From contig CAIJNL010000036.1 of NCBI GenBank assembly GCA_903822005.1, forward strand, positions 95,535-159,534: a stretch of 64,000 nt of DNA, given 5' to 3'. Below, in pieces: positions 16,056-25,084 of this stretch (position 1 is the first letter of the stretch; each line of letters opens with the position of its first letter). Origin of the DNA: an uncultured Nitrospiraceae bacterium (GTDB lineage: Bacteria > Nitrospirota > Thermodesulfovibrionia > Thermodesulfovibrionales > Dissulfurispiraceae). The notes beneath the pieces are model-generated. The model was not told where the DNA came from, made no database searches, and was given only the letters and a program-made list of their open reading frames with translations. A program made the translations under genes and the position numbers.

Positions 16056-17402
16056 ATGGAAAACAAAACGAAGTCTGCTGATCAGGCAGTAAAGCCGACG
16101 AGGTACAGATGGTTTGTCGCTGCTTTGTTCTTCATAATATATACGATTGCCTGTTGCGATAGGGCAAATCTCGGCGTGGCCCTGCCGTTCCTTAGAAAAG
16201 AATTCACTATGAGCAACACGGAAGCCGGCGGACTGGTCAGTCTCTTCCTGATCGCATACGCCCTGGGGCAGCTGCCGTCCGCCTGGTTCCTCTCCAAATT
16301 CGGCGTTAAGAAAGTATTTCCTATTGCAATGATCCTTACTTCACTGGCGACCGGTGTGACAGGACTGATCGGTACTATCCTGCAGTTAAAGATTTGCCGT
16401 TTCGTACTGGGGATTGCAGAAGCTCCCCTGCCGCTAGGCGTCACATCGACCATAAACAACTGGTTTCCCGCCAAAGAAAAAGGCACCGCCTCAGGTATTT
16501 TCCTTGCGGCAGTCAAATTCGGCCCGGTAATCACGCCTCCGCTCAGCGTCATGATTATTTCATTGTGGGGCTGGAGGGAAATATTCACAGCCTTTGCCAT
16601 TCCGGGCATTATTTTGTCGGTATTCTGGTATTTTTTAGTAACCGATCGGCCGTCAGCCAGTCGTTTTGTTAATAAGGCCGAACTTGATTATATCTCAGAG
16701 GAAAGCGGCGGCAAGCCCGGCACGCAAAAAGTGGTATCTTCAATTTCAATTCCATGGCTAGACAGGCTAATTCGTGTTCGCGATGAAAAAATACTCGATA
16801 GTAACCGCAGCATATTCCGATCCTGGAATATTTTAGGCAGTGCTCTTGGATATTGTTTCCAACTTGGGATATCAAACGTTCTGCTCGCATGGATTCCGAC
16901 CTATCTTTTGACGGTCAAGAAATTCTCGATCATGGGCATGGGTTTCGTTGCTGCCGCTCCATGGGTTGGGGCCGTGGTGGGCAACCTTGTGGGCGGATTG
17001 CTGTCTGACAGACTTCTTGATAAACGTCGCAAGCCGGGAATGATGATTTCTGCCCTGTCAACCGCTGTAATGATGTTCGTCCTGATCAATTCTCCGGCAG
17101 ACCCATTCTTCTACGGGTTGCTCCTTTTCATGACAGGAGTGTTGCTTAGCATCGGCTTTTCCGCCTATATGGCGTATCCAATGCCTTTTGTATCTAAAGA
17201 AAAGTTCCCGGTCGCAAATGCCATCGTAAATATGGGCGGCCAACTTGGAGGCGCTGCCGCTCCGTTTATCGCAGGTATATTCCTTGATACCCTCGGTTGG
17301 GATTATGTATTCGGCTTCATGGCATCGATTTCCTGCTTAACCTTTGTTCTATTACTCACAATTACGGAACCATTAAAGGTTTCACCACGCACACAGGCGT
17401 AA
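16056..17402 (+). CDS. MFS transporter, anion:cation symporter type (first paralogue)
   Basis: A 448-residue inner-membrane transporter with 12 predicted membrane segments and a central loop around residues 200-250. CDRANLGVALPFLRKEF after the first helix is typical of the anion:cation symporter (ACS) family, whose members import hexuronates, glucarate, tartrate, phthalate and similar acids by proton symport. It is clearly paralogous to the proteins at 18126 and 21584. A Shine-Dalgarno AAAGGGGG precedes the ATG. An RraA-type gene follows after 28 bases. The substrate is unknown; an organic acid is inferred. Confidence 0.88.
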   Translation: MENKTKSADQAVKPTRYRWFVAALFFIIYTIACCDRANLGVALPFLRKEFTMSNTEAGGLVSLFLIAYALGQLPSAWFLSKFGVKKVFPIAMILTSLATGVTGLIGTILQLKICRFVLGIAEAPLPLGVTSTINNWFPAKEKGTASGIFLAAVKFGPVITPPLSVMIISLWGWREIFTAFAIPGIILSVFWYFLVTDRPSASRFVNKAELDYISEESGGKPGTQKVVSSISIPWLDRLIRVRDEKILDSNRSIFRSWNILGSALGYCFQLGISNVLLAWIPTYLLTVKKFSIMGMGFVAAAPWVGAVVGNLVGGLLSDRLLDKRRKPGMMISALSTAVMMFVLINSPADPFFYGLLLFMTGVLLSIGFSAYMAYPMPFVSKEKFPVANAIVNMGGQLGGAAAPFIAGIFLDTLGWDYVFGFMASISCLTFVLLLTITEPLKVSPRTQA

Positions 17403-17430
17403 TTCAGACAACAACGCGGAAAGGATGAAT

Positions 17431-18096
17431 ATGGAAAAAACAGCAAAAGTTTATCGTGAGAGACTTCTTAAACTCTCTACTACCAACGTGGCAGACGCGC
17501 TGGACGCGCTTTCACTGAAAGGAGCAACTTTCGGAATCCGTCCCATATGGGAAGGTTCGGCTAAAATAGCCGGGCGCGCAGTAACACTGAAAATCACGGC
17601 TGCAGGACTCACCCCTTCCAAAAACCATCTGGGGGTCAATGCTATTCATTCGGCAGATGCAGGTGACGTTATTGTCATCGACAATGGAGGCAGGCTCGAT
17701 ACCTCATGCTGGGGAGGCGTTCTTACAAATGGCGCTAAACAAAAAGGGATAGCAGGTGTAGTAATAGACGGCGCCTGCCGGGACATCGATGATTATGTTG
17801 AAGCAGGCTTTCCGGTATATTCGCGCGGCGCTGTTGTCTCTACTGCGCGAGGCAGAATTATGGAAGAGGCCACAAATGTTCTTGTGCAATTTGGCGGAGT
17901 GCAGGTGAGACCTGGTGATTTTGTGCTGGCCGACCGCAGCGGCGTTGTGATTATTCCTCATGAAAAGCTGGAAGAAGTCATCGCTAAAGCTGAGATGTTG
18001 TACCAGAAGGAAGAAGCTATGGTTGCCGATCTCAGGGCTGGTATGAGCATACTCGAAGTAGACAATAAATATAACTACGAAAAAATGCTCAAATAA
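17431..18096 (+). CDS. RraA-family protein (HMG/CHA aldolase-like), first copy
   Basis: 221 residues of the RraA / 4-hydroxy-4-methyl-2-oxoglutarate aldolase family. Visible: TTNVADALDAL, the G-rich DNGGRLDTSCWGGVLTNGA segment, and the VVIDGACRDIDDY motif. The Arg-Asp of that motif binds the metal and the pyruvyl moiety in the aldolases. The catalytic set is therefore retained, favouring a pyruvate-releasing aldolase or oxaloacetate decarboxylase over an RNase E inhibitor. ATG 17431 is used because GGAAAGG lies at proper distance; ATG 17425 is too close. Placed between two MFS genes. Confidence 0.85.
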   Translation: MEKTAKVYRERLLKLSTTNVADALDALSLKGATFGIRPIWEGSAKIAGRAVTLKITAAGLTPSKNHLGVNAIHSADAGDVIVIDNGGRLDTSCWGGVLTNGAKQKGIAGVVIDGACRDIDDYVEAGFPVYSRGAVVSTARGRIMEEATNVLVQFGGVQVRPGDFVLADRSGVVIIPHEKLEEVIAKAEMLYQKEEAMVADLRAGMSILEVDNKYNYEKMLK

Positions 18097-18125
18097 AAAA
18101 ACACTTTTATAACAGGGAGGGGAAA

Positions 18126-19490
18126 GTGTCAAATCTCAAGACCAACACAGGCAGTGAAATGTTGTCGGAAGCAAAGAAGTTAGCAAAGACCAATTTCCGC
18201 TGGATTCTGGCCGGACTTATATTTGTCGTTTACACTATCGCCGCAGCGGACCGCGCCAATATCGGAGTTGCTTTGCCGTTCATACGCAAGGATTTTCCGA
18301 TGAGCAACACGGAAGCCGGGGCAATTGCCAGCGCCTTTTTGCTGGGGTATTCCATTTTCCAGATGCCGGCGGGTTTCTCGTTTAGCAAATGGGGAGTCAG
18401 AAAGATCTTTTCGGTCGCACTGATAGCGACTTCTCTTTTCACGGGACTGATCGGCACCGCAAGCTCTCCTCTAATGATGAAGCTGTACCGTTTCGGCCTC
18501 GGTATGTCAGAGGCCCCTCTGGGAGTAGGTATACCAGCCACTATCAACCGCTGGTATCCGCCCAAGGAAAAGTGCACTGTAGCTGGAATTTATTTTGCTG
18601 CGGCGAAATTCGGGCCGGTTATAGTACCGCCCCTGGCGGCAATTATTATCATGGCATATTCATGGCGTGAAATATTCTATTTCTTCGCTATTCCGGGCTT
18701 CATACTATCAGTAATCTGGTATTGGCTGGTAAAAAATGATCCATCGGAAAGCCCTTATTGCAATAAGGCTGAAGTTGAATATATAAAAACAGAGAAGGCA
18801 GCCGATAAATCCGAGTCGTGCGTGAAGGACACTTCGCATGATTCCATGTGGCTGGATAAACTTATCGTTGTCAGGGAAATAGACCCGATTAATACCACAA
18901 AAGGCATATTTACATCCTGGAATATCATCGGCGTAATGCTCGGCTTCTTTTTCATAATCGGCATAGTAAATGTCATTCTCACATGGATTCCGACCTATCT
19001 GATGTCGGTAAAGAAATACCCGATTATGCAGATGGGAATTGTAGCTTCCATGCCCTGGATCGGCGGTGTTGTCGGTAATATAATCGGCGGATGGATGTCC
19101 GACAGGGTTTTCAGGAAACGCCGCAAACCAACCATGCTGATTACCGCTTTTACCCTTATTTTCGCGACTTATTCGTTGACTTTCGCGCCTAATGATGCTG
19201 TTCTTCTCAGCGTTATGCTGTTTGTGCTGGGAGTACTGCTTAACATCGGATATTCTGCTTTTGTGGTTTATGCAATGCCGATGACTTCCAAGGAAAAGTA
19301 TCCGATCGCCTATTCCTTTGTAAATACCGGCGGACAGTTTGGCGGAGCGTGTGCGCCCCTGCTGACAGGGCTTATCCTCGACAACTTTAACTGGGATGCT
19401 GTTTTTCTTTTTATGGCCGCTTATGCGGCGCTCTGCTTTCTGGTTCTGCTGACCATAATAGAGCCTTTTGAAAAAACCAAAACGGCCTGA
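18126..19490 (+). CDS. MFS transporter, anion:cation symporter type (second paralogue)
   Basis: 454 residues, 12 predicted membrane segments. AADRANIGVALPFIRKDFPMSNTEAG is nearly the same as in the 16056 protein, including the SNTEAG that follows, which suggests duplication. GTG start with GGAGGGG upstream. It ends in the middle of the open frame leading into the next RraA gene, so the order MFS-RraA is repeated. A solute of similar chemistry to that of its paralogue is inferred. Confidence 0.87.
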   Translation: MSNLKTNTGSEMLSEAKKLAKTNFRWILAGLIFVVYTIAAADRANIGVALPFIRKDFPMSNTEAGAIASAFLLGYSIFQMPAGFSFSKWGVRKIFSVALIATSLFTGLIGTASSPLMMKLYRFGLGMSEAPLGVGIPATINRWYPPKEKCTVAGIYFAAAKFGPVIVPPLAAIIIMAYSWREIFYFFAIPGFILSVIWYWLVKNDPSESPYCNKAEVEYIKTEKAADKSESCVKDTSHDSMWLDKLIVVREIDPINTTKGIFTSWNIIGVMLGFFFIIGIVNVILTWIPTYLMSVKKYPIMQMGIVASMPWIGGVVGNIIGGWMSDRVFRKRRKPTMLITAFTLIFATYSLTFAPNDAVLLSVMLFVLGVLLNIGYSAFVVYAMPMTSKEKYPIAYSFVNTGGQFGGACAPLLTGLILDNFNWDAVFLFMAAYAALCFLVLLTIIEPFEKTKTA

Positions 19491-19542
19491 ACTCGCGGAA
19501 TTGGAAGCTTACACAAACTCGGAACATACAGGAGAGAATCAC

Positions 19543-20193
19543 ATGGAAAAAATAGTAGCTGATTTCAAAAAACTTGATACACCAACAATATCGGATGCTC
19601 TGGATAAATTAGGCCTTGTCGGCCAGTGTTTCGGCATCAAATCGATCAACCCCAGGTGGAAGATAAGCGGCAGGGCCTTTACTATTAAATATGGTCCGGT
19701 AGATATCCAGAAAGGCACGGTGGGAGACTATATAGACGACGTGAACCCGGGTGACGTAATCGTGCTCGACAATCAGGGACGTCTGGACTGCACTGTATGG
19801 GGAGACATTCTTACAGGAGTGGCAAAGAGGCGCGGCATTGAGGGCACGGTAATCGACGGCGTATGCCGCGACAGCAACCGCAGTCTCGAACTTGACTATC
19901 CGATGTTCAGCGTCAACCGGTACATGAGAACAGGGAAGGACCGCGTTCAGGTGGATGCAATCGGAGGAGCAGTCTCTCTTGCCCATGTACGGGTCCGTGC
20001 AGGTGATATCATAGTGGGCGATGCCGACGGGGTGGTCGTGATACCGAAGGAATTTGAAGAAAAGGTATTGTCCGTTGCTCTGGAAATAGAGGAAATTGAA
20101 GACAAGATCCGTGAAGCCGCTGAAAAGGGCATGCGGCTTGACGAGGCGCGCATAAAGTACAGGTATCATAATCTTCAGACCAGGGATAAATAG
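19543..20193 (+). CDS. RraA-family protein (HMG/CHA aldolase-like), second copy
   Basis: 216 residues, diverged from the copy at 17431 but with the same plan: TPTISDALDKLG, DNQGRLDCTVWGDILT and the GTVIDGVCRDSNRS active-site motif with Arg-Asp. The frame is open from 19468. ATG 19543 with AGGAGAG upstream is the credible start, as it begins the domain. The two copies differ in the substrate-side residues around the GRLD motif, so they may use different substrates. Last plus-strand gene before the convergent LysR gene. Confidence 0.85.
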   Translation: MEKIVADFKKLDTPTISDALDKLGLVGQCFGIKSINPRWKISGRAFTIKYGPVDIQKGTVGDYIDDVNPGDVIVLDNQGRLDCTVWGDILTGVAKRRGIEGTVIDGVCRDSNRSLELDYPMFSVNRYMRTGKDRVQVDAIGGAVSLAHVRVRAGDIIVGDADGVVVIPKEFEEKVLSVALEIEEIEDKIREAAEKGMRLDEARIKYRYHNLQTRDK

Positions 20194-20303
20194 ACAGACG
20201 CAGTCAAAAGTGACTGCTGCACACAAGAGATTTTAAAAGCAGCAGCAGGCGGCATGCGTTTTGCGGATGCCGATTGAAGTTTAAATGTCTCTATTTGCAA
20301 GAT

Positions 20304-20349
20304 TGATAACAGGTTGTTCGGTAAACATATGCCGAACAACCTGTTATCA
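20304..20349. terminator. Long perfect inverted repeat between convergent genes
   Basis: An 18-bp perfect stem: 20304-20321 (TGATAACAGGTTGTTCGG) pairs with 20332-20349 across a 10-base loop. It sits between the second RraA gene and the convergent LysR gene. There is no T-run on the plus strand, so it may stop transcription only partly or protect 3' ends. Confidence 0.5.
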
Positions 20350-20360
20350 GGACAACTGCC

Positions 20361-21266
20361 TCACATGGTATTTTCCGAGTCCTGCATTGCCTGTTCTTTT
20401 GCCTGAAAATATTGATCAAAAATCGCCAGGGCTTTTTGAGTAAAACTCGTTGAATGCTTGTGTGTCAGTTTATAGCAGGTGTAAGCAGGCGGGGGATTGG
20501 TGAGGTAGTCAATGGAATAGTTACTGCGACAGGTTATAGCAGCGGCAACCACCTTTGGTACGATGGCCCATTGATCAGCTTCCTGCAGCAGACTGAACAG
20601 GAGGTTAGCGCTGTCAAGCCGCACACGGGGAGGGTTGAGAGAGCCCCACCAATGCTCGTGCCATGTCTGGAACTCGCGCCCCCATGGCATAAATAGTTCA
20701 CGGTCCGGGTTGAGTGCCTCGGGTCTGATAAATGCATTGCCTTGCCTGGACGGACTGGCGAGACGGAGTACGACCATGGGTGAAGAAAAATACTTCGTGA
20801 CTGTCACATGTGGATGGACGAGGTCCCGTAACACGAAAGCGACATCCACTTGACGCTTCTCTATTTCGAAATATAATTCTGTCGAGTGTGAAGTATGGAT
20901 TTGCAGCTTGAAGGGAACCGGATGTTTGTTCAGTGCCCGATATACGGGCGGCATCACACAGGTATTGATACTGTCCACTGCACCGACCACCAGGGAGAGT
21001 TTAGGCCCGTGGGCTTGCAGGAGCTTGGCTTCCTGCCATATAAAACTCCACTGTTCAGCCAGTTTCAGAAATTCTTCGCCGGCCTGCGTGAGCTGTATGT
21101 TTTTAACGCCTTTCCCGCGGTTGATAAGTGTTAGCCCGATTTCCTGTTCCAGTACTTTAAGACGCTGGCTTATTGTCGTTTGGGCCAAATGCAATTCTGC
21201 GGCTGCCTTGCTGAAGCTTTGGGCCCTTACAACAACGAGAAAAGTTTCAATACCTAACGTATACAT
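20361..21266 (-). CDS. LysR-family transcriptional regulator
   Basis: 301 residues, standard LysR length. The N-terminal helix-turn-helix is visible: ETFLVVVRAQSFSKAAAELHLAQTTISQRLKVLEQEIGLTLI. The periplasmic-binding-protein-like effector domain follows. It is divergent from the MFS gene at 21584 with a 317-bp gap, the classic arrangement for control of a neighbouring transporter by a substrate-derived coinducer. It would form a second regulatory layer over the GntR operator in the same gap. Confidence 0.9.
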   Translation of the reverse strand: MYTLGIETFLVVVRAQSFSKAAAELHLAQTTISQRLKVLEQEIGLTLINRGKGVKNIQLTQAGEEFLKLAEQWSFIWQEAKLLQAHGPKLSLVVGAVDSINTCVMPPVYRALNKHPVPFKLQIHTSHSTELYFEIEKRQVDVAFVLRDLVHPHVTVTKYFSSPMVVLRLASPSRQGNAFIRPEALNPDRELFMPWGREFQTWHEHWWGSLNPPRVRLDSANLLFSLLQEADQWAIVPKVVAAAITCRSNYSIDYLTNPPPAYTCYKLTHKHSTSFTQKALAIFDQYFQAKEQAMQDSENTM

Positions 21267-21283
21267 GTTGAGAGCCTCCTGAA

Positions 21284-21300
21284 TAGCACAAAATATGCTA
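21284..21300. promoter_or_regulatory. LysR-type binding box
   Basis: TAGCA-N7-TGCTA, a dyad of the T-N11-A type typical of LysR sites. It is 18 bases upstream of the lysR start, suited to autorepression. Confidence 0.45.
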
Positions 21301-21421
21301 ACTAATACGGTTTTAATTCGTTTTACTATTGTAAAAATTTTATTTAATATTAGTTTAGACCGATCTTTTCTTAAATTGCAAAGCAGACAGGGAGGAGGGC
21401 GAGCATTCCTGAAATGGGGCG

Positions 21422-21483
21422 TTGACTTGACCAGGGACGTATGCTATATTGAAAAGATCGTATATGTCGACAGAATGTATACA
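21422..21483 (+). promoter_or_regulatory. Promoter and bipartite operator, site 3
   Basis: TTGACT (21422-21427), 17-bp spacer, TATATT (21445-21450). The operator TGTCGACA-GAA-TGTATACA (21465-21483) starts about seven bases beyond the expected transcription start. Binding here would act as a roadblock. It matches site 2 at all but one of 19 positions. Confidence 0.65.
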
Positions 21484-21583
21484 TAGAATGGAAATCTATT
21501 CAATACGCATTAAAATTCCAAATTCATATATGAACCGCTGACTTTCGATTCGCGAGTCGTCGGTTCTAAACAGAGGGGGAAAC

Positions 21584-22927
21584 ATGAAGGAAAAGTGCAG
21601 CAAGCCGACACGTTTTCGATGGGTAGTTCTTGTTCTCATCTTTTTGGCTTACATGATAGCAGGCGCAGACAGGGCCAACATCGGCATGGTTGTTCCATTC
21701 GTCAAAGACGAGTTCAAGCTCAGCAATACCGACATAGGCGCTATGTCGAGCCTCTTTTATATCGGGTATGCTGCCATACAGGTGCCCATAGGCCTTGTAT
21801 ACAGCAAGTACGGCGTTCGCATCATCTTTGTTGTTGCAATGATATTGACGTCGATTTCGACCTTTGTCATGGGATTTGTGAACAGCGGCTTCCAACTCAA
21901 GGCAGCCAGGGTCGCGCTCGGTATTGCCGAAGGACCGATCAATATAGGCATTGTCTCGACCATCAACCGCTGGTACCCGCAAAAAGAAAAAGGGTTCGCC
22001 ACAGGCGTATTCATGTCCTCTATCAAATTCGCTCCAGCTGTGGTACCGCCTCTTTGCGCAATAATCATTCAGGCCTGGGGCTGGCGTGAAATCTTTTATA
22101 TCTTTGCCATTCCGGGCTTTCTGATAGCCGCGCTATGGTTCTTTTTCGTAAAGGACAATCCGAAGGAGAGCAAGCACTGTTCAGAGGCTGAACTTAACTA
22201 TATCCTAACTGAATCAGCACAGGGCGGCATTGATGCCGTAAAAACTCCTGCTGAAATTAAATCAGACGACCGTTTCAGACTGCTTGACAAGATAATACGC
22301 AAAAAAGATGTCGAGCCTCTCGATACGCACCGCAAGGTATTAACTTCGTGGAACATATGGGCCTGCGCCTTCGGCTATTTCTTTATGGTAGGCATTGCTT
22401 ATGCTATTATGACCTGGGTCCCGACCTATTTGATAAAGGTCAAGCACTTTTCGACGCTCAAGACAGGGCTTGTGGCAGCTACCCCATGGATCGGGGCCAT
22501 CCTCGGCAATGTGCTCGGGGGCTGGCTTTCAGACAACGTATTCCAGAAACGCAGGAAGCCGCTTATGCTTATAACTGCGGTCTCGACTATATTTACCATG
22601 TACTCGCTGCTTTACGCGCCTGACCAGATGTATCTGCTTGCGTTACTGCTCGGCGTTTGCGGCGTATTCCTCAACCTTGGTTACTCCACATTCCTCGTAT
22701 ACCCGATGGGGATCGCGTCAAAGGACAAGCTGCCGTTTGCCGCTTCTATAGTAAACTGCATGGGTTCCCTTGGCGGCGCCTTTGCTCCGTTTGTTGTAGG
22801 GGTTATACTGGATTATCAGGGCTGGGACTGGGTATTCACGTTCCTGGCACTATGTTCAATAGGCACTTTAATGGTGGTTGTCTCGATGATCGAGCCTTTT
22901 ATGACCACTAAAAAGGCCTCTGCCTGA
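21584..22927 (+). CDS. MFS transporter, anion:cation symporter type (third paralogue)
   Basis: 447 residues with 12 predicted membrane segments. GADRANIGMVVPFVKDEFKLSNTDIG aligns with the two paralogues upstream, but this copy is more diverged. AGGGGGAAAC precedes the ATG. It has its own promoter and operator and is divergent from the LysR gene. It is followed after 67 bases by the dehydrogenase, the NHL protein and the UGSC selenoprotein, which may form one transcript. Substrate unknown; a carboxylate is inferred. Confidence 0.88.
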   Translation: MKEKCSKPTRFRWVVLVLIFLAYMIAGADRANIGMVVPFVKDEFKLSNTDIGAMSSLFYIGYAAIQVPIGLVYSKYGVRIIFVVAMILTSISTFVMGFVNSGFQLKAARVALGIAEGPINIGIVSTINRWYPQKEKGFATGVFMSSIKFAPAVVPPLCAIIIQAWGWREIFYIFAIPGFLIAALWFFFVKDNPKESKHCSEAELNYILTESAQGGIDAVKTPAEIKSDDRFRLLDKIIRKKDVEPLDTHRKVLTSWNIWACAFGYFFMVGIAYAIMTWVPTYLIKVKHFSTLKTGLVAATPWIGAILGNVLGGWLSDNVFQKRRKPLMLITAVSTIFTMYSLLYAPDQMYLLALLLGVCGVFLNLGYSTFLVYPMGIASKDKLPFAASIVNCMGSLGGAFAPFVVGVILDYQGWDWVFTFLALCSIGTLMVVVSMIEPFMTTKKASA

Positions 22928-22994
22928 TTGAGAGACAGGGCTGTAACCGGATTTTTATTTTTTGAAGATAAGTACCTTTGCACGGAGGATATAG

Positions 22995-23993
22995 ATGAAA
23001 GTAATGATTATTGAAAGCGTTCATGCCTCAGCGGTTGAACTGCTGGCAAAGAGCGCTGAGGTCGTATTTCCGGAACCGCAGAACCTTGAGGGAATCCTCA
23101 AGGCCATAGTCGACTGCGACGGACTGATTGCAAGGGGCACGGCCGTTTCGCGTGAGGTTATGCTTGCAGGGCCGAAACTGAAGGCCATCGGCAGGCACGG
23201 AGTAGGTTATGACAGCGTTGATATAGCTGCTGCAACCGAACTAAGGATACCTGTTGTCTATACCCCGGCGGCCAACACTGAAAGTGTAGCCGAGCTGGCA
23301 GCCGGTTTTATCATCTGTGCGGGACGCAAGATCATCGAGGCCAACAGGTTCATGCAGTCCGAGAAGCTGCTGTCTGACACTGTTACAATGCAGGCCATGA
23401 CAAAGCGTGTCGGGTTGGTCAACGCAAACATAGGGGGAAAGACCCTCGGTATTATAGGTGTCGGCAGGATAGGGTCTCTGATAGCCCAAAAAATGATCGC
23501 CGGCTTTAACATGAAAGTGCTGGGCTATGACCCGTATGTGGACGAGAAGACCCTTGCCGGTTACGGTGTCAAGAAGGTAGACAGGCTTGAGGACATGCTG
23601 CCACTGTGCGACTTTGTCTCCCTTAACTGCCCGGGCGGAGCCGAGACCCGCAAGATGATCAATGCCGCCACTTTGGCATTGATGAAGCCGAATGCCTACC
23701 TTATCAATACGGCACGCGGCAGTGTAGTGGATGAAGAGGCCCTTGTCAAAGCAGTCCGGTCAAAGAAGATCGCCGGCGCTGCCACTGATGTCTTTGATCC
23801 GGAGCCGCCAGTGAAGGGATCTCCGATTACTCATGAAGATGCCATTATCGTCACCCCGCATATTGGCGCCCAGACCGAAGAGAGCCTGATCAACATGGGA
23901 AGGGTTGTTGTTCAGGAAGTCCTCAGCGTGCTGGAGGGCAGGAAACCCCAGTTTTTTGTGAACCCTGAAGTCTGGGAGAAAAGAAGGAAATAA
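22995..23993 (+). CDS. D-2-hydroxyacid dehydrogenase (phosphoglycerate dehydrogenase-like)
   Basis: 332 residues of the NAD-dependent D-isomer 2-hydroxyacid dehydrogenase family. The Rossmann motif GIIGVGRIGS is near residue 155. The catalytic Arg is in NTARGSVVDEE, the Glu in DVFDPEPP and the His in TPHIGAQTEES. It lacks the ACT regulatory domain of many biosynthetic SerA proteins. With the transporters and aldolase-like genes around it, a catabolic role on a D-hydroxy acid is more likely than serine synthesis. GGAGG precedes the ATG. Confidence 0.88.
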   Translation: MKVMIIESVHASAVELLAKSAEVVFPEPQNLEGILKAIVDCDGLIARGTAVSREVMLAGPKLKAIGRHGVGYDSVDIAAATELRIPVVYTPAANTESVAELAAGFIICAGRKIIEANRFMQSEKLLSDTVTMQAMTKRVGLVNANIGGKTLGIIGVGRIGSLIAQKMIAGFNMKVLGYDPYVDEKTLAGYGVKKVDRLEDMLPLCDFVSLNCPGGAETRKMINAATLALMKPNAYLINTARGSVVDEEALVKAVRSKKIAGAATDVFDPEPPVKGSPITHEDAIIVTPHIGAQTEESLINMGRVVVQEVLSVLEGRKPQFFVNPEVWEKRRK

Positions 23994-24100
23994 CCCGGAT
24001 ATCGGTCCTTTCCGGGCTTTTGAGCCGGTCTTAAGATGATATTTGTCCGGCCGGTTAGTTAAAATAAGGACAATTGAACTATCAAGGGAGGATTCAGACT

Positions 24101-25072
24101 ATGGCTGTTGTACCGAAATTTGAAGTTATCGAGGGATGGGAGAAGCTCCCGAAGGGCTATATTCACAAGGACGTGGACGGAGTCGGGGTCGACTCCAAAG
24201 ACAACGTCTATCTGATGACCAGGCAGGACGCCCGCGTGCTCGTATATGACAAGAACGGAAACTTTGTTCGCTCCTGGGGTGAGGACATCTTCACGCCGAG
24301 GACCCACGGCATTGCTGTTGTGGATGACTTTGTATACTCGGTTGATGACGGGGACCACACAGTGCGGAAATTCACGCTCGAAGGCAAACAGCTGATGATG
24401 ATCGGCACTCCCGGAAAGTCGTCAGACACCGGGTATGACGGCAAGACGATCGCAAGCATACAGAAGGGGGCGGCGCCTTTCAACCGGCCTACGGATGTTG
24501 CCATTGCTCCGGACGGAGAGATCTATGTCTGCGACGGGTACGGCAACGCCCGCGTACACCGCTTCAAGGCTGACGGCACCCTGATCCAGTCCTGGGGCGA
24601 GCCGGGCATTAAGCCGGGCGAGTTTCATCTGCCGCATGGTATCGGCATTTCTCCTGACAACCGCGTATTTGTGACAGACAGGGAGAACGACAGGATTCAG
24701 ATATTCGACCGTGACGGCAAGTTCCTCGAGATGTGGGAGCATGTACAGAGGCCCACAGATATAAGTTTTGATAAAGAAGGCCGGGTTTATGTCTCCGAAC
24801 TCTGGTGGCGCGTAGGGCAGAATTCCTTTACCCGCGGCAAGATCAACTATGATCTGCCGGGCGGCGTGCGTATTCTTGACCTCAAGGGCAACATTCTCAG
24901 TCACTGGTGCAGCGCAGACCGCGAGGCTGCCGGAAACTTTGTCGCGCCGCATACCCTTTGCGTCGATTCCCGCGGAGACCTTTATGTGGGCGAAGTGACC
25001 TGGACCTTTGGCATCAACCTGGGCGGAGTGAGCGACGGCGCGCATACCTTCCAGAAGTTCGCGCGCAAGTAA
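24101..25072 (+). CDS. NHL-repeat six-bladed beta-propeller protein
   Basis: 323 residues built of repeated NHL-type blades: GVGVDSKDNVYLMTR, DVAIAPDGEIYVCDGYGNARVHRF, GIGISPDNRVFVTDRENDRIQIFD, DISFDKEGRVYVSE, LCVDSRGDLYVGE. The fold resembles peptidylglycine alpha-amidating lyase and other lactonase or lyase propellers; a hydrolase or lyase role on a small molecule is possible but not shown. No signal peptide at ATG 24101, which has GGGAGG upstream. The frame is open back to 24074. It lies 12 bases before the selenoprotein gene, so they are surely co-transcribed. Confidence 0.8.
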   Translation: MAVVPKFEVIEGWEKLPKGYIHKDVDGVGVDSKDNVYLMTRQDARVLVYDKNGNFVRSWGEDIFTPRTHGIAVVDDFVYSVDDGDHTVRKFTLEGKQLMMIGTPGKSSDTGYDGKTIASIQKGAAPFNRPTDVAIAPDGEIYVCDGYGNARVHRFKADGTLIQSWGEPGIKPGEFHLPHGIGISPDNRVFVTDRENDRIQIFDRDGKFLEMWEHVQRPTDISFDKEGRVYVSELWWRVGQNSFTRGKINYDLPGGVRILDLKGNILSHWCSADREAAGNFVAPHTLCVDSRGDLYVGEVTWTFGINLGGVSDGAHTFQKFARK

Positions 25073-25084
25073 AAAGGAGAAATC

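Noticed and set aside
17431..18096. RraA proteins as RNase E inhibitors
   Set aside because: Both copies keep the aldolase Arg-Asp motif and sit among transport and dehydrogenase genes, so a metabolic role is more likely.
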